Positions 6,531 through 14,287 of a DNA stretch of 39,329 bases are shown here, one piece after another; within the stretch, counting starts at the first letter, position 1; each line of letters begins with the position of its first letter. The stretch is taken from the IMG/VR virus record IMGVR_UViG_3300042907_000073, positions 1-39,329 of that record; one strand, given 5' to 3'. The position numbers were made by a program, and so were the translations under genes. This DNA is from a virus. The notes under the pieces are model-generated. The model saw nothing but the letters and a program-made list of their open reading frames with translations. It had not been told where the DNA came from and searched no databases.

Positions 6531-7904
6531 TTACATAAGGTTATTAACAATAACTCTACGATAGTACTTGTTAGTGTTGATAGTAAGAGCACCAAGACCC
6601 TGAGTAAGACCCTGAGCGAATGGGTTTGCTACCATGCCGTAACGAGTCTTAAAGCCGATCTTTGGCTGGAAGCTTGACTGATCAACTGCACGAACCATCT
6701 GTAGTGGAACGTATGGGCAATAGAATAGACCAGCGTCGAAAGCTGATGAACCCTTATAGCCAACAGTTAGATAGTTACCGCCTAGAGCGTATGGATCGAT
6801 ATAAACACGTAGACGACCATTTAGGATACCAGCGAAGGTATTGCCTGTATCGTCAACCTGTAGGTTGTTTGAGTTAAGAGCAGGAGCGTAGTCAAGAACA
6901 CCAGCCATCTGTAGTGCAGAAGCAACGTCTGAAGAACAGATAACGATGTTACCCTTACCACGACGAGTCTGCTTGGCGATCTGGTTAGCTTCACGCTCTA
7001 GCTGGAACATTAGACCCTTGAACTTTTCAACTGACCAACGACCGTTTGAGTCAGTATCAAGATCGAAGACACCAGCTGTAGTTGTGTTTTCCTGAGCGCC
7101 AGCTTCAGCAGTGATGTTGATAGTACGAACAACTTCACGGTTGATTTCGGCTAGGATTTCAGCTGATAGAATGTTAGCTAGTTCTGTTTCAGCGTCTAGA
7201 CCATGGATAGCCTTAAGATCCTGGGCTAGTTCCATAGTATACTCTGCCTTTAGAGCACGAGTGTTAGCTGTAACAGTAACCTTCTCAATTGAGAATGCCA
7301 TCTGTGGGAAAGCAGTGTTTGAGTCGGTTCCAAGAGCTTCAGCCTGGAATGTACCCATAGCAGCACCAGTGTTATAGGTGTTAACTGCTGTTAGTGGTGA
7401 AGTGTTAGTTGCACCTGGAATAGTTCCAACATGCTTCTGACCGAAGGTGTTAGCACCTGAAGTAACAGAAGAGAACTGAGTGTTAACTTCGTTATAGAAT
7501 GTTTCTGCGCCAGCGTTGTTATAGCTAGTTGTGTTAGCATAACGTGAACGCATTGCGAAGATGAGGCCAGTTGGGCCAGTCATTGGCTGAACGCCGCAGA
7601 TGTCGTATGCCATTAGATTTGGCATTGCACGACGAACTAGAGAAATAAGAACTGGATCGAAAGTATCGATACCACCAGTACCCTGAGTTGAGCTTGAAGC
7701 GCCCATTAGGTTAGCTGGAACTAGTGAATCAGTCTCAGTTAGAGTCTGATAAGAACCATGAGCAGCAGACTCAGCTAGAGCCTTCTCAGTGTTCTCAAGC
7801 ATAACTGCTGTTACTGAACGGCGGTGCTGGTCCTTAATGGCGCCAAGAGCGTCATGGTCTAGGACTGGTGCCCACTTATTTTGAATTTCCTCAGCTAGAT
7901 ACAT
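6531..7904 (-). CDS. 23: Major capsid protein gp23
   Basis: The product is 457 aa, shorter than T4 gp23 (521 aa) but typical of exo-T-even gp23. It is the HK97-fold hexamer subunit of the head shell. The N-terminus contains NKWAPVLDHDALGAI and then RRSVTAVMLENTEKAL, a pattern shared by gp23 of marine T4-like phages, followed by FDPVLISLVRRAMPNLMAYD, a gp23 hallmark. gp21 would remove the propeptide after an L/I-x-E site: LAE (43-45) or LTE (55-57) are candidates. Base composition is less AT-rich than the neighbours, as expected for a highly expressed gene. A late box at 7940-7947 precedes it and a strong hairpin terminator follows. Confidence 0.97.
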   Translation of the reverse strand: MYLAEEIQNKWAPVLDHDALGAIKDQHRRSVTAVMLENTEKALAESAAHGSYQTLTETDSLVPANLMGASSSTQGTGGIDTFDPVLISLVRRAMPNLMAYDICGVQPMTGPTGLIFAMRSRYANTTSYNNAGAETFYNEVNTQFSSVTSGANTFGQKHVGTIPGATNTSPLTAVNTYNTGAAMGTFQAEALGTDSNTAFPQMAFSIEKVTVTANTRALKAEYTMELAQDLKAIHGLDAETELANILSAEILAEINREVVRTINITAEAGAQENTTTAGVFDLDTDSNGRWSVEKFKGLMFQLEREANQIAKQTRRGKGNIVICSSDVASALQMAGVLDYAPALNSNNLQVDDTGNTFAGILNGRLRVYIDPYALGGNYLTVGYKGSSAFDAGLFYCPYVPLQMVRAVDQSSFQPKIGFKTRYGMVANPFAQGLTQGLGALTINTNKYYRRVIVNNLM

Positions 7905-7939
7905 TTAGGTTTTCCTTTCTTAGAAAATACACTTTATTT

Positions 7940-7947
7940 TATTTATA
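7940..7947 (-). promoter_or_regulatory. Late promoter TATAAATA for gene 23
   Basis: The minus-strand octamer exactly matches the T4 late consensus. It lies in the 48-base gap between genes 22 and 23, 35 bases before the gene 23 ATG, and is followed by an AAGGAA ribosome site. It would let capsid protein be made in excess over the scaffold. Confidence 0.75.
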
Positions 7948-7952
7948 ATATA

Positions 7953-9113
7953 TTACTTTTTAACTGTTCTGGAGATAGCGGCTAGATAACGACCAACACT
8001 TGGGTCGATGTTTCTAGTTTCACTGATTTCTCCTTCAAATGTTTCTTCTTCAATTGAAGAACTCGAAGTTGCTTCATTTCTGAAATAGTTTTCTTTAACG
8101 ATCATTAGCTTCTTAGCATAAACGTCAAGATCACCGTCGAATTCAATTCCTTCAACTAGAGCAGAGAACTTATCCTGCTGTGTCAATGCAAGATCAGAAG
8201 CAAGTTCAGAAACGATTTCAAGTCTCTGACCTTCAACAAAATAGTTCTTTAGCTCAACGTTTTCTGAAATTGTTTCGTCAAGTCTTGATTCTAGAGCTTC
8301 AACCTTTTCAGCCATTGCTTCTAGAACATCAACCTTCTCCTCTGGAACACTGATGTAGTGCTCAGCGAATAGGTTCTTCAATCCTTCAATAAACTCTTCA
8401 GCGAGTTCATTGCGTAGGGTTGATTCGATAGCTACTTCGTTTTCTTTCATCCAATTCTCAACAACATAATCAAGATATGTGTCAAGCTTTGATGTCATTT
8501 CTTCGGCAATTGAAGAAACTTCTTCCTGTAGCTTTGTTTCATATTCTTCTTCTAGACGTGTCTGCTCAGCAATAACTCTTGCTGAAACTGCTGCTTCAAA
8601 TAGTGTAGCAACGTTGTCTTTAAATTCTTCTGAGAGATCCTGACCATTGAACATTTCTTCAATGTCTTCCTTTACATTAAGCTTTGGCATTGGATATGCA
8701 GTCTTTGGACCAACATTACCACCAGTAGCATGTGAAGGCTTCATATCAATAGTTGACTGATTATGTGCTGACTTGTCACCAACACCCCAATCCTTACCTG
8801 GGCCGAACTGAGCCTGGACCTGATTGAAGAAGTCGATAAGTTCTGACTTGCCCATACCAGCCATAACGTTCATTACTGAAGTCATTGCCTTTAGTTTTGG
8901 CATTGGGTCTGAAGGACGTGCAGCTGGATGAAGTGATGAAGCAGCAAGAGTTTCCTCATCAACTGATTCCTCTTCCATCTTCTTGCAAGAAGATTCATAT
9001 TCTTTATCTTCTTCCTCTTCCTCTTCTTCCTTGTGATGCTTCTTCTTGCCCTTTACCTTGGCTTCCTCAAGAGCATTTAGAGCTTCAAGATCGAATTCTT
9101 CGTTATTAGCCAT
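7953..9113 (-). CDS. 22: Prohead core scaffolding protein gp22
   Basis: This 386-aa acidic, strongly helical protein lies between the protease and the major capsid gene, exactly where T4 gp22 (269 aa) lies. gp22 forms the internal core around which gp23 assembles and is later cut to peptides by gp21. The first 50 residues hold a basic KGKKKHHK patch and a run of seven Glu. Residues 60-150 are Pro/Gly-rich, with PMPKL occurring twice. From about 150 onward comes a long Glu-rich helical region with many L/I-x-E sites suitable for gp21 cleavage. It is longer than T4 gp22, mainly through the N-terminal extension. Family assignment rests mostly on position and composition. Confidence 0.9.
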   Translation of the reverse strand: MANNEEFDLEALNALEEAKVKGKKKHHKEEEEEEEDKEYESSCKKMEEESVDEETLAASSLHPAARPSDPMPKLKAMTSVMNVMAGMGKSELIDFFNQVQAQFGPGKDWGVGDKSAHNQSTIDMKPSHATGGNVGPKTAYPMPKLNVKEDIEEMFNGQDLSEEFKDNVATLFEAAVSARVIAEQTRLEEEYETKLQEEVSSIAEEMTSKLDTYLDYVVENWMKENEVAIESTLRNELAEEFIEGLKNLFAEHYISVPEEKVDVLEAMAEKVEALESRLDETISENVELKNYFVEGQRLEIVSELASDLALTQQDKFSALVEGIEFDGDLDVYAKKLMIVKENYFRNEATSSSSIEEETFEGEISETRNIDPSVGRYLAAISRTVKK

Positions 9114-9145
9114 TTAAATAGTCTCCTATTAAAGAAATTTAGAAT

Positions 9146-9153
9146 TATTTATA
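9146..9153 (-). promoter_or_regulatory. Late promoter TATAAATA for gene 22
   Basis: An exact T4-type late octamer on the minus strand overlaps the stop codon region of gene 21 and stands 32 bases before the gene 22 ATG at 9113. An AGGAG site lies between. Genes 22 and 23 therefore appear to have separate late starts. Confidence 0.7.
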
Positions 9154-9820
9154 ATTTTTTGTTTTTTACTATTAGAGAAGTTAGATAGTTCTCAAATATG
9201 TTTAATCTCTGTTCTTCAAGTTTTGACTTACTTAAAGAATGGACATTTTTCTTTATTTCATGAAGTCTTTCTTCATGCCATGAACCCTTGACTGGATCGT
9301 AAATCCACTCAACGTTTTCCATAATACCGTTTACGAAACATCCAGGTCCGCTTGGGTCGGAAACAATATCAACTGTTGAAAGTTTGAAATCTGGTTGAAC
9401 AACCATAACACCATTTGATTCTTTCAAAGAACCCATACCACGTGTAGAAACACCAAGCTGACCGCCTGATTCTAGGAGACCTCTAGCAATTTCGCCCATA
9501 GGTGTTGAAGTAATCTTTGCTTTACCGTTAACAAAATTACCATCCCACTTTAATTCAGTGATGATATGTGATACACGGTCAAGATTAATAGTTGGTCCTG
9601 ATGGATGATTTAGTTCGCCGAATGCTCTTTTAGCATTAACTACTTCACGAATGTATCTTGCTACTTCATTTTCTAGAATGTCTTTTTTATACATTCTACC
9701 GTTTTTGTTCTTTTCTTCAGCAGTCATAAAACGGCCAATGATATAATGTTGCCTTTTACCGTCTTCAGTTCTTTCGGTAATATATTGAGTTTCTTCGTTT
9801 AATTCGGCGATGAGTTTCAT
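9149..9820 (-). CDS. 21: Prohead core protease gp21
   Basis: This 223-aa serine protease (T4 gp21 is 212 aa) belongs to the herpesvirus-assemblin-like family. It is activated inside the prohead and cleaves gp22, gp67, gp23 and itself. The family motifs are NKNGRMY at 38-44, the catalytic His72 in GELNHPSG, and the catalytic Ser125 in LGVSTRGMG. TVDIVSDPSGPG around 155-165 is also typical. The ATG has a GAGGAT site and starts three bases after the stop of the small gene before it. The C-terminal part after about 185 is charged and helical, and is probably the propeptide. Confidence 0.96.
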   Translation of the reverse strand: MKLIAELNEETQYITERTEDGKRQHYIIGRFMTAEEKNKNGRMYKKDILENEVARYIREVVNAKRAFGELNHPSGPTINLDRVSHIITELKWDGNFVNGKAKITSTPMGEIARGLLESGGQLGVSTRGMGSLKESNGVMVVQPDFKLSTVDIVSDPSGPGCFVNGIMENVEWIYDPVKGSWHEERLHEIKKNVHSLSKSKLEEQRLNIFENYLTSLIVKNKKL

Positions 9821-9823
9821 CTG

Positions 9824-10066
9824 TTATCCTCTGTATTCTACTGGAGCGGCTTTCATATTTGCTCCTGTTACTGTATCTGTTGGTCCTTTTGGAATAACAA
9901 TTGACTCAGTATTTGATACTGTAGTGTTCGCATAAACCACACCATTAGCATAAGCTAAATTAAGAACAGCGGCAGCGCCAGTATTAACAATACGAATAGT
10001 TGTAGCTCCTGCAACATTATTGGCCGATGCAATTGATACTTCTGCGCCTTTTAATTTAATAAACAT
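9824..10066 (-). CDS. Small virion-block protein, unknown function
   Basis: This 80-aa product is rich in Ala, Val, Thr and Asn and looks all-beta: an opening MFIKLKGAEVSIASAN, alternating hydrophobic strands, then IVIPKGPTDTV. It starts by a TAATG overlap with the gene before it, so it is translationally coupled, and gene 21 begins right after it. The head-gene setting suggests a minor head or head-decoration protein, but no domain is recognised. Genes of similar size and look occur before gene 21 in other marine T4-like phages, as far as I recall. Confidence 0.7.
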   Translation of the reverse strand: MFIKLKGAEVSIASANNVAGATTIRIVNTGAAAVLNLAYANGVVYANTTVSNTESIVIPKGPTDTVTGANMKAAPVEYRG

Positions 10067-10926
10067 TATAGAGTCCCCACATCAAGTCTACCAGTTGAAC
10101 CTAAAGTGCCACCAGTATATTCAGTATTAGTAGCGGCGCCTGACTCAGACTGTCCGTGCATTTTCCATGCCTTAGCATAAAGAACCTGCATGCCTTTTTC
10201 TTTACCATATTCTTTTACGAAACGTTCTTTGTTTGACTTAATCCACTTTTCAATCTTTGGATTTGGTGGAGCTACTTCATTAACTACTTCAGTTTCTTCT
10301 GCCATTTTCTTGCCAGTAACTTTTGCTCTGCCAACTGATGAACCATGTTCGCCGCCTTCAATCTCACGCTTTGATAAACCAGCAGCAAATTTACGTGCAC
10401 CACCAAACATAGCACCAGTGCTCTTTAACTGATTATACTGTTTCTTACCTGGCTTTAATTTAGTCACTGGAACGTTTGACGACTTAGCAATATCAGAAAG
10501 CTTTTTTGCTGCTTTTCTCTGAGCATCGTCTTCAATACGTCCTTCTGAAACATGTTTTTTGTCAGTTAACATTTTCTTGCCCTTATATCTTGGCTCTTGA
10601 TCTGAACCAGTTGGACAAGCAGACTCACCATGAACTTCGCACATCACACCTTCATTAGTGCGATTACATGCAGCTTCATAAACATCGTCTTTCTGAAACT
10701 TATACTTTGTAGTCTTGCTACCGCCACCCTTTTTACCCTTGAAGGCAGCTTCTGCATCATATGGATAATCATGAGTTTCAACGTCATGCTTCTTTACAAA
10801 AGCAACACCGTCTTTGGCGTTCCACTGATATAGGTTTTTATCATCAATGTCTGGCGGAGCAACTGAAGTTTTGCTTACTCCGGCGAACTGACCTTTGCCA
10901 GTAATATCTCTAAGTTTCTTCGCCAT
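10066..10926 (-). CDS. Lys-rich head-block protein with a Cys/His cluster, at the gene 68 position
   Basis: This 286-aa basic protein lies between gene 67 and gene 21, where T4 has gene 68 (141 aa). It overlaps the gene 67 end by 17 bases. Residues 87-104 form a CNRTNEGVMCEVHGESAC cluster (C87, C96, H99, C104), which could bind a metal. Residues 222-258 hold a helical IEKWIKSNKERFVKEYGK...LYAKAWKMHG segment, a motif I recall from prohead-associated proteins of other large phages. The rest is low-complexity and Lys/Gly/Ser-rich. It may be an internal head or core protein processed by gp21. I cannot confirm homology to gp68. Confidence 0.75.
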   Translation of the reverse strand: MAKKLRDITGKGQFAGVSKTSVAPPDIDDKNLYQWNAKDGVAFVKKHDVETHDYPYDAEAAFKGKKGGGSKTTKYKFQKDDVYEAACNRTNEGVMCEVHGESACPTGSDQEPRYKGKKMLTDKKHVSEGRIEDDAQRKAAKKLSDIAKSSNVPVTKLKPGKKQYNQLKSTGAMFGGARKFAAGLSKREIEGGEHGSSVGRAKVTGKKMAEETEVVNEVAPPNPKIEKWIKSNKERFVKEYGKEKGMQVLYAKAWKMHGQSESGAATNTEYTGGTLGSTGRLDVGTL

Positions 10927-11155
10927 AATCCTCTTCCTCTGAGTTATCTATGTCTTGATCTTCAGCATCTTCTTCATAATCTGCTTCTGGTTCGTATCCA
11001 TACATCTGTTGAGCAAATTCAATTTTCTTATTTTCTATTGCATTAGAAATACGATCAACAATCAAATCATTAAATGCTGCTTCGAAATCTGTTGGTCTCT
11101 GCTCTATTGCAGAAATAACTAAATCATCCAAACCATATTTATTAGCTTCAGTCAT
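10910..11155 (-). CDS. 67: Prohead core protein gp67 (PIP)
   Basis: The product is 81 aa; T4 gp67 is 80 aa. The N-terminal half is helical (LDDLVISAIEQR, then IVDRISNAIENKKIEFAQQMYG) and the C-terminal 28 residues are almost wholly Asp, Glu and Ser/Tyr, as in T4 gp67. That protein is part of the prohead core, is cut by gp21, and leaves small acidic internal peptides in the head. Its place directly after gene 20 is the T4 arrangement. It has a GAGGATG ribosome site. Composition and position carry the call more than sequence identity. Confidence 0.83.
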   Translation of the reverse strand: MTEANKYGLDDLVISAIEQRPTDFEAAFNDLIVDRISNAIENKKIEFAQQMYGYEPEADYEEDAEDQDIDNSEEEDYGEET

Positions 11156-11171
11156 TTGTGTTCATCCTCTA

Positions 11172-12971
11172 CTATTGCTGTTGTGCGTTTCTAACAGAAC
11201 CTCTTTGAACTAAATCTGGGTTCTTTGCTAGAATTTGAACAGCTGCTTTATATTTTGCTTCGTCTGCCATAGTTCTATTAGCCTTTGGCATCTTTTTCAT
11301 TTGATCAACTATAACTTCAGCGTTTCTGACTTCTTGCATTTTTTGAGTTAATTCTGGGTCTTGACCCATAGAACCTTCAACTCCCGGCTGCAACATTTGA
11401 TCTTGTTGCTGTTGATCTGCCATTTGTTGTTGCTGAAGCATTTGTTCGTTTTGTAATATAGCTGGATTAACCCATCTATATTCGCCTTGATCTGCTAATT
11501 TGGTTTCATTGACAATTTGCTTATCATTCTTTTCGATATCATCATCTGATTGATGAAGGACATTTTTACGAACCCATTCATGGCTGTAATACTTACCAAG
11601 CATATCCTGAATATTTCTTGCTTGAGTAATTCTACCTTCAAGAATTTCAGCATCTTTTAGTTCTGTAAAGTAATTATCCTTAGCAAAGTCAAAACGAATG
11701 TCGTCAACTATTGCATTCCAATCATCAATAGTTGTAACACCCTTGAGGATTAGCTGCTTCTTTAACATTTCAAGGAATAGATTTGAGAACCTTCCTCTTA
11801 AACGAATACAGAAACGATTAAACTTTAGTTCGTCTCTTGTAATTTCTGTTGCTCTACCAACTGAGAATAGAGCATCTGAATTAAGTCTTGACACCGGAAC
11901 ATTAAGCGCCTGTAAAAACTTCTTTTGGAAGTATAGGACGTCGTCCATCTGTCCCAGTGTCTGGCCACCTGGTAGGGTAGTAACCTCCGTACCTCTACCA
12001 CCTTCACGGCGTGGTAGCCAATAGTCTTCAAGCATTGTCATAAACTTACGATCGTCACGAATGTCACCAGTCTGTGCGTCGTAAATTAGACGGTTCTTAT
12101 GCTTAACCATAATGTCACGAACATACTGCTCTGCCTTCATCTTAGGAAGATTACCAACGTCAATATACCAAATACGACGTTCTGGTGCACGAGCAAGACG
12201 ATAGATGACTAGAGCGTCTTCCAATGTTCTTAACTGGTTAAGTGGCTTGATTGCTTTATGTAGATATGAGAGAACCATTGTTCCCTGATTGTCAGTAAGA
12301 CCTGACACAATATGTAAAACTGAATCCTTAGCAATCTTTAGTCCTGTAGTAGATGGACCGACTGCTTTATTTCCGAAGTTGAAACCTTTGTCATTGAAAA
12401 TGAAATATTCATTTACTGTTTTGGTAACAACTGCATCGCCTGGATTATTGGCTTGAATTTTTTTCTTTTGAACCTCACGGACTTTACGAATCTTACGTGG
12501 GTCAACGTAACGTATTTCTTTGATACCTGCTTTTGGGTCGTTATCATCAATGATAACATGATAATACAAACGACCGTCAATATACCAACGACGGTAAATT
12601 TCATAAGCGTATTTGTTAAACCCTAAAAGGTTCAAACAATGTTGGAACTCATCACGAATAATCTTTTTGATATTTTCATTGACTTTTAGCTGTTCAAGAT
12701 TAATCTGAACAATATGTTCCTCATCAATTGAAATTGATTCATTAACGATTTCATCAACAGCAGCATCGCATTCTGGCTGTAATGACATCTCACGGTATTT
12801 TGTAACTAGCTCTGCTTCAGAACGTACTGTACCATCAAGATCAACATAGGTGCCAAAAGCACCACCTGCTGATACGACTACTGCACCGTCATCCGAGTCC
12901 TTTGGGGGAGCGAAAGACGGTAGCTCTGGTTCTGGTATCTTTTTTCTAAATTCGAAACCGAATAAATCCAT
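11172..12971 (-). CDS. 20: Portal vertex protein gp20
   Basis: The product is 599 aa (T4 gp20 is 524 aa). It forms the dodecameric portal through which DNA is packaged, and nucleates head assembly. It shows family features: MDLFGFEF start, GGAFGTYVDLDG near 36-47, KYREMSLQPECDAAVDEIVNE near 60-80, YVDPRKIRKVRE, RTLEDALVIYRLARAPERR, LPGGQTLGQMDDVLYFQKKF and NVPVSRL. The C-terminal 90 residues are Gln/Met-rich (QQQQMADQQQQDQM) and extend past the T4 length. The ATG overlaps the stop of the upstream homing endonuclease gene (TAATG) and has a GGGAG site. It looks intact. Confidence 0.97.
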   Translation of the reverse strand: MDLFGFEFRKKIPEPELPSFAPPKDSDDGAVVVSAGGAFGTYVDLDGTVRSEAELVTKYREMSLQPECDAAVDEIVNESISIDEEHIVQINLEQLKVNENIKKIIRDEFQHCLNLLGFNKYAYEIYRRWYIDGRLYYHVIIDDNDPKAGIKEIRYVDPRKIRKVREVQKKKIQANNPGDAVVTKTVNEYFIFNDKGFNFGNKAVGPSTTGLKIAKDSVLHIVSGLTDNQGTMVLSYLHKAIKPLNQLRTLEDALVIYRLARAPERRIWYIDVGNLPKMKAEQYVRDIMVKHKNRLIYDAQTGDIRDDRKFMTMLEDYWLPRREGGRGTEVTTLPGGQTLGQMDDVLYFQKKFLQALNVPVSRLNSDALFSVGRATEITRDELKFNRFCIRLRGRFSNLFLEMLKKQLILKGVTTIDDWNAIVDDIRFDFAKDNYFTELKDAEILEGRITQARNIQDMLGKYYSHEWVRKNVLHQSDDDIEKNDKQIVNETKLADQGEYRWVNPAILQNEQMLQQQQMADQQQQDQMLQPGVEGSMGQDPELTQKMQEVRNAEVIVDQMKKMPKANRTMADEAKYKAAVQILAKNPDLVQRGSVRNAQQQ

Positions 12972-13582
12972 TATTTATGTCTCCCTTTCACCCAACCTTC
13001 TGGAACTTCATTAGGATTAAAAGCTCTGTTTATTAGACCATTATTATAAACGTTTTTACCATACATATTATTCAATTCGCCTTTTTGTGAAACTTTTTTA
13101 ATTTCAGACATTTTCTTTTTAACGTCTTCCCTCAAAGCTGGATTTGGATTTTTGTAACCACTTTCGAATAATTTTTTACGAGCGATTTTCATATTCAATT
13201 TATGTTGTTCTGATTTTGGACCACGTAATTTTTGTTTTGTTTTTTCAGAACGTTTTTTTCCAATATGAGTTAAAGTGCCTTTTAGTGCACATTCTGAATC
13301 GATTGATATGTTATCGGTTTTATTAATCCATTTATCATTTTTCACAACTTTCATTTTCTTTAAAACTTTTTCTTCCCAAAGACGAGCTTTATTTTCATCT
13401 CCAAAAGTTTTTCTTATTTGAATGATATCCGGATCGCCGTATAGATCAGCGAAAGTTTTTACATGTTTTGAAGAAGTAAAATATGTGACCCATAAATCTT
13501 CTGGACGACAGTTCTTACTAAATCGAACTCCGTAATAAAATTTATTAAATTTACTCCAGCCGATAAGATAGGTATATGCCAT
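12971..13582 (-). CDS. GIY-YIG homing endonuclease with NUMOD3-like DNA-binding repeats
   Basis: This 203-aa Lys-rich protein is not part of the T4 head/tail set. Residues 4-21 (YTYLIGW...KFYYGVRF) are the two halves of the GIY-YIG motif, R20 is the catalytic arginine and E70/E71 the likely metal-binding glutamate. Residues 108-140 (GKKRSEKTKQKLRG...) and 150-176 are NUMOD3-type nuclease-associated DNA-binding segments. The tail NGLINRAF...VPEGWVKGR is common to such enzymes. It sits between genes 19 and 20, is more AT-rich than its neighbours, and its stop forms TAATG with the gene 20 ATG. A hairpin lies just before its ribosome site. Mobile free-standing nucleases of this type are frequent in T4-like phages. 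Confidence 0.87.
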   Translation of the reverse strand: MAYTYLIGWSKFNKFYYGVRFSKNCRPEDLWVTYFTSSKHVKTFADLYGDPDIIQIRKTFGDENKARLWEEKVLKKMKVVKNDKWINKTDNISIDSECALKGTLTHIGKKRSEKTKQKLRGPKSEQHKLNMKIARKKLFESGYKNPNPALREDVKKKMSEIKKVSQKGELNNMYGKNVYNNGLINRAFNPNEVPEGWVKGRHK

Positions 13583-13599
13583 TTATTTCTCCAAAAGTT

Positions 13600-13621
13600 G
13601 GAGGGAGTTTTGACTCCCTCC
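13600..13621 (-). terminator. Hairpin between gene 19 and the homing endonuclease gene
   Basis: A perfect nine-base-pair inverted repeat (GGAGGGAGT/ACTCCCTCC) with a four-base loop lies 20 bases past the gene 19 stop. On the minus strand it is followed by AACTTTTGG, a short T-run, so termination would be partial. The endonuclease ATG at 13582 lies just beyond, so the stem may also limit access to its ribosome site. Confidence 0.6.
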
Positions 13622-13638
13622 ATTCACATAGTTTAGTT

Positions 13639-13645
13639 TATTTAG
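13639..13645 (-). promoter_or_regulatory. Possible late box CTAAATA before the homing endonuclease gene
   Basis: The box overlaps the gene 19 stop codon and lies 56 bases before the GIY-YIG ATG, upstream of the hairpin. The distance is longer than at other sites, and the match is partly explained by the stop codon. It is only a weak candidate. Confidence 0.25.
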
Positions 13646-14253
13646 ATTACCGGACCAATGTCGGTTTGAGCTAGATATGGTGTTACCTTACCAGCTGTCT
13701 TGACAGAAGCATCTTCAACCACTGGTAGCCAGTAGTCATAAGCAAAGTTAACAGTGAACTCTTCAATAGCATTCTGTGTATCCCATCCAAGAGTTACACC
13801 GCTAATCTGAGTTGGGAAAGCACCAACTAGCTGATAAACACGAAGAACTTCTCCGTCCTTAGCAAACTGGGTTACATCAACAGCAAATGCCTTATACTGC
13901 TCAAAAGAGGCTTCAGGTAGACGAATGTTAGTCTGCATAGTGTTGATAGCATTCTGCCATGCTTCAAACATTGAACGTACAGAGAAATCTTCATCGTTCA
14001 TTACTGTGATTGACCAATCAGCAAAAGATCTTTCACCAGCAACTTTAATCTTACGACCGAAGTATGGTACTTCAATCTGAGAAATTGTTGACTCAGGAAG
14101 TTCTGCTGCTCTACAAGTGAACACTAGCTTTTTGAATGCTTCTGGGTTCAAAGGTAGAGTAGGTGGTGGTGTTACTTGGACTTGGAAGAGGGAGGGGCGT
14201 GCGCCCCCCCATGGTAGTCCGTTTACTTTAAAAGAGTTAATATTAAAAGCCAT
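13642..14253 (-). CDS. 19: Tail tube protein gp19
   Basis: The product is 203 aa (T4 gp19 is 163 aa). gp19 hexamers stack to form the inner tail tube. The order 18-19-20 is as in T4. Sequence features of the tube fold include an N-terminal NINSFKVNGLPWGGARPSLF, FTCRAAELPESTISQIEVPYFGRKIKVAGE, then DWSITVMNDEDFSVRSMFEAWQNAI and a late VNFAYDYW strand. Codons 13-18 contain seven consecutive G residues and a strong hairpin (14194-14207), odd for this AT-rich genome. A late-type box AATAAATA lies at 14280-14287 and AGGAG 7 bases before the ATG. Confidence 0.93.
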   Translation of the reverse strand: MAFNINSFKVNGLPWGGARPSLFQVQVTPPPTLPLNPEAFKKLVFTCRAAELPESTISQIEVPYFGRKIKVAGERSFADWSITVMNDEDFSVRSMFEAWQNAINTMQTNIRLPEASFEQYKAFAVDVTQFAKDGEVLRVYQLVGAFPTQISGVTLGWDTQNAIEEFTVNFAYDYWLPVVEDASVKTAGKVTPYLAQTDIGPVI

Positions 14254-14279
14254 CTATTTTACTCCTAGAATATTTTATC

Positions 14280-14287
14280 TATTTATT
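14280..14287 (-). promoter_or_regulatory. Late-promoter-like box AATAAATA for gene 19
   Basis: The minus-strand octamer differs from TATAAATA only in the first base. It overlaps the gene 18 stop and lies 26 bases before the gene 19 ATG, in the range of the other late boxes. T4 late promoters tolerate change at the first position. Confidence 0.5.

Noticed and set aside
12972-12979. CATAAATA near the gene 20 start as a late promoter
   Set aside because: It ends directly at the ATG, so a transcript from it would lack the ribosome site; the match comes from the overlapping stop and start codons.
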